Assembly: GCA_965140405.1 (NCBI GenBank) | Contig: OZ223208.1 | Location: 3,286,001-3,350,000 of the forward strand | DNA: 64,000 nucleotides | Direction: 5' to 3' | Origin: G963556115 sp963666605 | GTDB lineage: Bacteria > Planctomycetota > SZUA-567 | Part shown: piece after piece, positions 62,099-64,000 of the stretch | How positions within the stretch are numbered: position 1 is the stretch's first letter | Layout: each line of letters opens with the position of its first letter | Position numbers and translations under genes: made by a program | The notes under the pieces: generated by a model | The model's database searches: none | Seen by the model: only the letters and a program-made list of their open reading frames with translations | Told to the model about the DNA's origin: nothing

Positions 62099-63061
62099 TT
62101 ATTTCTTAAGCCCTTCAATTACGATTCCTCTATTATCCAAAAACTCTACAACCTCGTCAATAGCCTGTAGTCCACCACTTCCGCCAATAAACCCTGCATT
62201 AATTCCTGCAGTAGCACTCGCAAACAGAGCACAGTCACGGAGTGGAAGTTCATGAAAAAGACCACAACAGAATCCTGCAACAAAGTTATCTCCGCACCCT
62301 GTAGTGTCAATTACGTCAACATCTAAAAATGCTGGTGTAGTAAATTCTTCAGTAGCTGTCTTTACAAACGAACCCTTAGAGCCAAGTTTTAGTACTATAT
62401 TCTTTGCTCCCAAATCCATGAAAAATTTTGCGATTTCTGCATAATCTTCGACTCCAGCTAGAGCGACCGCCTCTTCATAACTTGGCATAAAGTAGTCCAA
62501 ATACGGTAAGACTCCTCGAATATTCTCAATCCCAAGCCCCATCACATCACAACATGTATCCGCGACGGTAATCACACCTCGCTCTTTTGCACCACGAAGA
62601 ATAACAGGAACGCCTTCTTTATCAAACTTCTCAGCTACAAAAAAACTTCCTATAGTAAGTATCTTGGTATCATAATACTTATTATAGTCCACATTCAACC
62701 CTGTAAATAATGGTGAACATCCAGAGTTGAATAAAAAATGTCTCTCTCCAGCCTTATCAATCAGCGGTATAGCAGTCTGACTTGACATCCCTTCAAAGAC
62801 CTCTACTCCAGTAGTATCGACGTTCTTCGAATGAAGAGCATCTAATAATACCTTCCCACCGTGATCATTTCCGACGTACGAGACAATCGCAGTATTCATT
62901 CCAAGACTAGCGCTTGTCACCGCTTCATTCACCGCATCACCGCCAGCAGCCATCGAAATTTTATCAACATGTGTACTATCAATATCGAATATACTCGCAG
63001 ATAAGTCACCAAGTACTGGAATATCCAGACAAGTAAATCCAACACATACAATATCAAACAC
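62099..63061 (-). CDS. PfkB-family sugar kinase
   Basis: The start is taken as GTG at 63061, since GGAG lies seven bases before it and the protein then begins 'VFDIVCVGFTCLDIPVLG', as kinases of this family do; a frame start 12 codons upstream is less likely. Over 320 residues it has 'ISMAAGGDAVNEAVTSASLG' (signature 1) and 'VIDTTGCGDNFVAGFCCGL' (signature 2, with Cys for the usual Ala in GAGD). It probably makes the sugar phosphate cleaved by the aldolase 74 bases downstream. Confidence 0.88.
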   Translation of the reverse strand: MFDIVCVGFTCLDIPVLGDLSASIFDIDSTHVDKISMAAGGDAVNEAVTSASLGMNTAIVSYVGNDHGGKVLLDALHSKNVDTTGVEVFEGMSSQTAIPLIDKAGERHFLFNSGCSPLFTGLNVDYNKYYDTKILTIGSFFVAEKFDKEGVPVILRGAKERGVITVADTCCDVMGLGIENIRGVLPYLDYFMPSYEEAVALAGVEDYAEIAKFFMDLGAKNIVLKLGSKGSFVKTATEEFTTPAFLDVDVIDTTGCGDNFVAGFCCGLFHELPLRDCALFASATAGINAGFIGGSGGLQAIDEVVEFLDNRGIVIEGLKK

Positions 63062-63084
63062 GACAAAACTCCAAAAAAATTTAA

Positions 63085-63130
63085 TAAAAAACACCAAGCC
63101 AACCAGTAACCGCTAGGCCGCCTTGGTGCT
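63085..63130 (-). terminator. Terminator between permease and kinase
   Basis: CACCAAG (63092-63098) and CTTGGTG (63122-63128) close a stem extended by further partial pairing, with T6 on the minus strand. It would reduce, not necessarily abolish, read-through into the kinase and aldolase genes. Confidence 0.75.
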
Positions 63131-63233
63131 ATAATGTTATTGCCTGCGATGACTATCTCGTAATCATATCAAACAGGCAAAACCCGATTCAATTCTCAAA
63201 TTACACATCAATACTTAAATAATACTTTTGTTA

Positions 63234-64000
63234 CTACTTAGAGCTCTTCATCTTCTGCCTATAGATATCGATAAGCACCGCACCGATAATAACTACACCC
63301 TTTACAACCTGTTGCCAGAAGTCAGGCACAAGAGCGATAGTCAAGCCGTTATTAAGTACGGCAATAATCAACGCACCAACAAGTGTACCACCGACACTAC
63401 CTATACCGCCGTTGAAACTTGTACCACCAAGGATAACCGCCGCAATAGCATCCAGCTCGTAAGATACCCCAAGCATACCATTGGCACTATATAGCCTTGA
63501 TGAGAGTACCACACCAGCGACACCAGCAAGCATACCACTGATTGCATAGACAATAACAAGGATCACACCAACAGAGATACCTGAGTACTTTGCTGCTAAT
63601 TCATTACCACCGACAGCATAGATTCTTGTTCCTAGTACAGTTCTTTTTAATAATATCCAAGTACAAGCAAATATAACCAGAGCTATAATAACAAGCCATG
63701 GGATAAATTTAAAGACTCTACCATTACCGAGTACTTCATATGGCAGATTGTTATTGATAACAGTTGTACCGTTGGCTATCAAATACGCTACACCTCTAAA
63801 GGAGGTCATCGTACCCAAGGTGGCAATAAAAGGCGGCATTTTGAAACAAGCAATAAGTAGACCGTTTACTGCACCAATTGCCAAGCCTATAAATACAGCT
63901 ACCGGTATTGCAAGGTATGGCATAGAGCTCAGCGATATTTTTACAGCTACCACAGCAGATACAGCTAGCACAGATCCTACCGACAGGTCGATACCTGCCG
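63234..64000 (-). CDS. RbsC-type sugar ABC transporter permease, partial
   Basis: The frame is open to the window edge and reads 'AGIDLSVGSVLAVSAVVAV' at its visible start, the RbsC/AraH hallmark. About seven hydrophobic segments follow, with the coupling motif 'LGGTSFNGGIGSVGGTLVGA' and a basic C-terminus 'IYRQKMKSSK'. It forms the membrane pore of a pentose or hexose importer of the ribose family; the ATPase and binding protein should lie beyond the right edge. Confidence 0.93.
   Translation of the reverse strand, partial: AGIDLSVGSVLAVSAVVAVKISLSSMPYLAIPVAVFIGLAIGAVNGLLIACFKMPPFIATLGTMTSFRGVAYLIANGTTVINNNLPYEVLGNGRVFKFIPWLVIIALVIFACTWILLKRTVLGTRIYAVGGNELAAKYSGISVGVILVIVYAISGMLAGVAGVVLSSRLYSANGMLGVSYELDAIAAVILGGTSFNGGIGSVGGTLVGALIIAVLNNGLTIALVPDFWQQVVKGVVIIGAVLIDIYRQKMKSSK

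Noticed and set aside
63228..63494. 88-codon frame on the plus strand
   Set aside because: Antisense to the RbsC-type permease, which has clear family motifs.

Overview
The window comes from an AT-rich, Gram-negative bacterium. The host part carries a predicted outer-membrane porin ending in Phe, periplasmic binding proteins, a TRAP transporter and several Sec signal peptides. The phylum cannot be fixed from the sequence; a PVC-type (Lentisphaerota-like) host is only a weak guess. TGA is used as a normal stop throughout.

Positions 1 to about 25,630 are a T7-like (podovirus-type) prophage integrated at the 3' end of the tmRNA gene ssrA (25,565-25,924, minus strand). Its left arm runs leftward and leaves the window: large terminase, two small tandem paralogues, SSB, portal, a Bbp19-like protein and a capsid-assembly (scaffold) protein. 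Rightward genes follow: a J-domain protein, small unknown ORFs, a DUF6908-like protein and a self-contained class III Fic gene. A composite IS3-family (IS407-group) element with a visible 4-bp target duplication then interrupts a small ORF. Next, on the opposite strand, is a four-gene restriction-modification operon: beta-class adenine methylase, C5-cytosine methylase, McrB-like GTPase and LlaJI-type nuclease. Beyond a 1.2-kb control region lie a recombination and replication module (YqaJ exonuclease, conserved partner protein, DnaD/Lin1244-like protein, HTH protein), a tail protein, an excisionase and a tyrosine integrase whose last ~22 codons are read from inside ssrA.

The chromosome from 26 kb onward is a series of small operons. 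A dctPQM TRAP transporter with a dihydrodipicolinate-synthase-family lyase is divergent from an IclR regulator, with matching inverted repeats over both promoters. From 31.5 to 41.9 kb is a lineage-specific island: a 923-aa orphan acidic protein, two exported Sel1-repeat proteins and four tandem exported proteins sharing an 'IPxPEGF' segment, one of them fused to an HExxH metallopeptidase domain. Then come a sodium:solute symporter, a class D (OXA-type) beta-lactamase, an ABC_sub_bind protein, a GNAT/LysE pair, a marR-ablA-ablB operon for the osmolyte N-epsilon-acetyl-beta-lysine, dapA with a metallophosphoesterase, a porin with a long leader, a PfkB kinase, a tRNA-binding-domain protein coupled to rimO, a membrane pentapeptide-repeat protein built on 15-bp DNA repeats, and a sugar catabolic set (class II aldolase, PfkB kinase, RbsC-like permease) running off the right edge.

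The strongest candidates for undescribed biology are the exported-protein island at 31.5-41.9 kb and the accessory cargo of the prophage (autoinhibited Fic, hybrid restriction-modification operon). All functions come from reading motifs by eye; no database search was possible.
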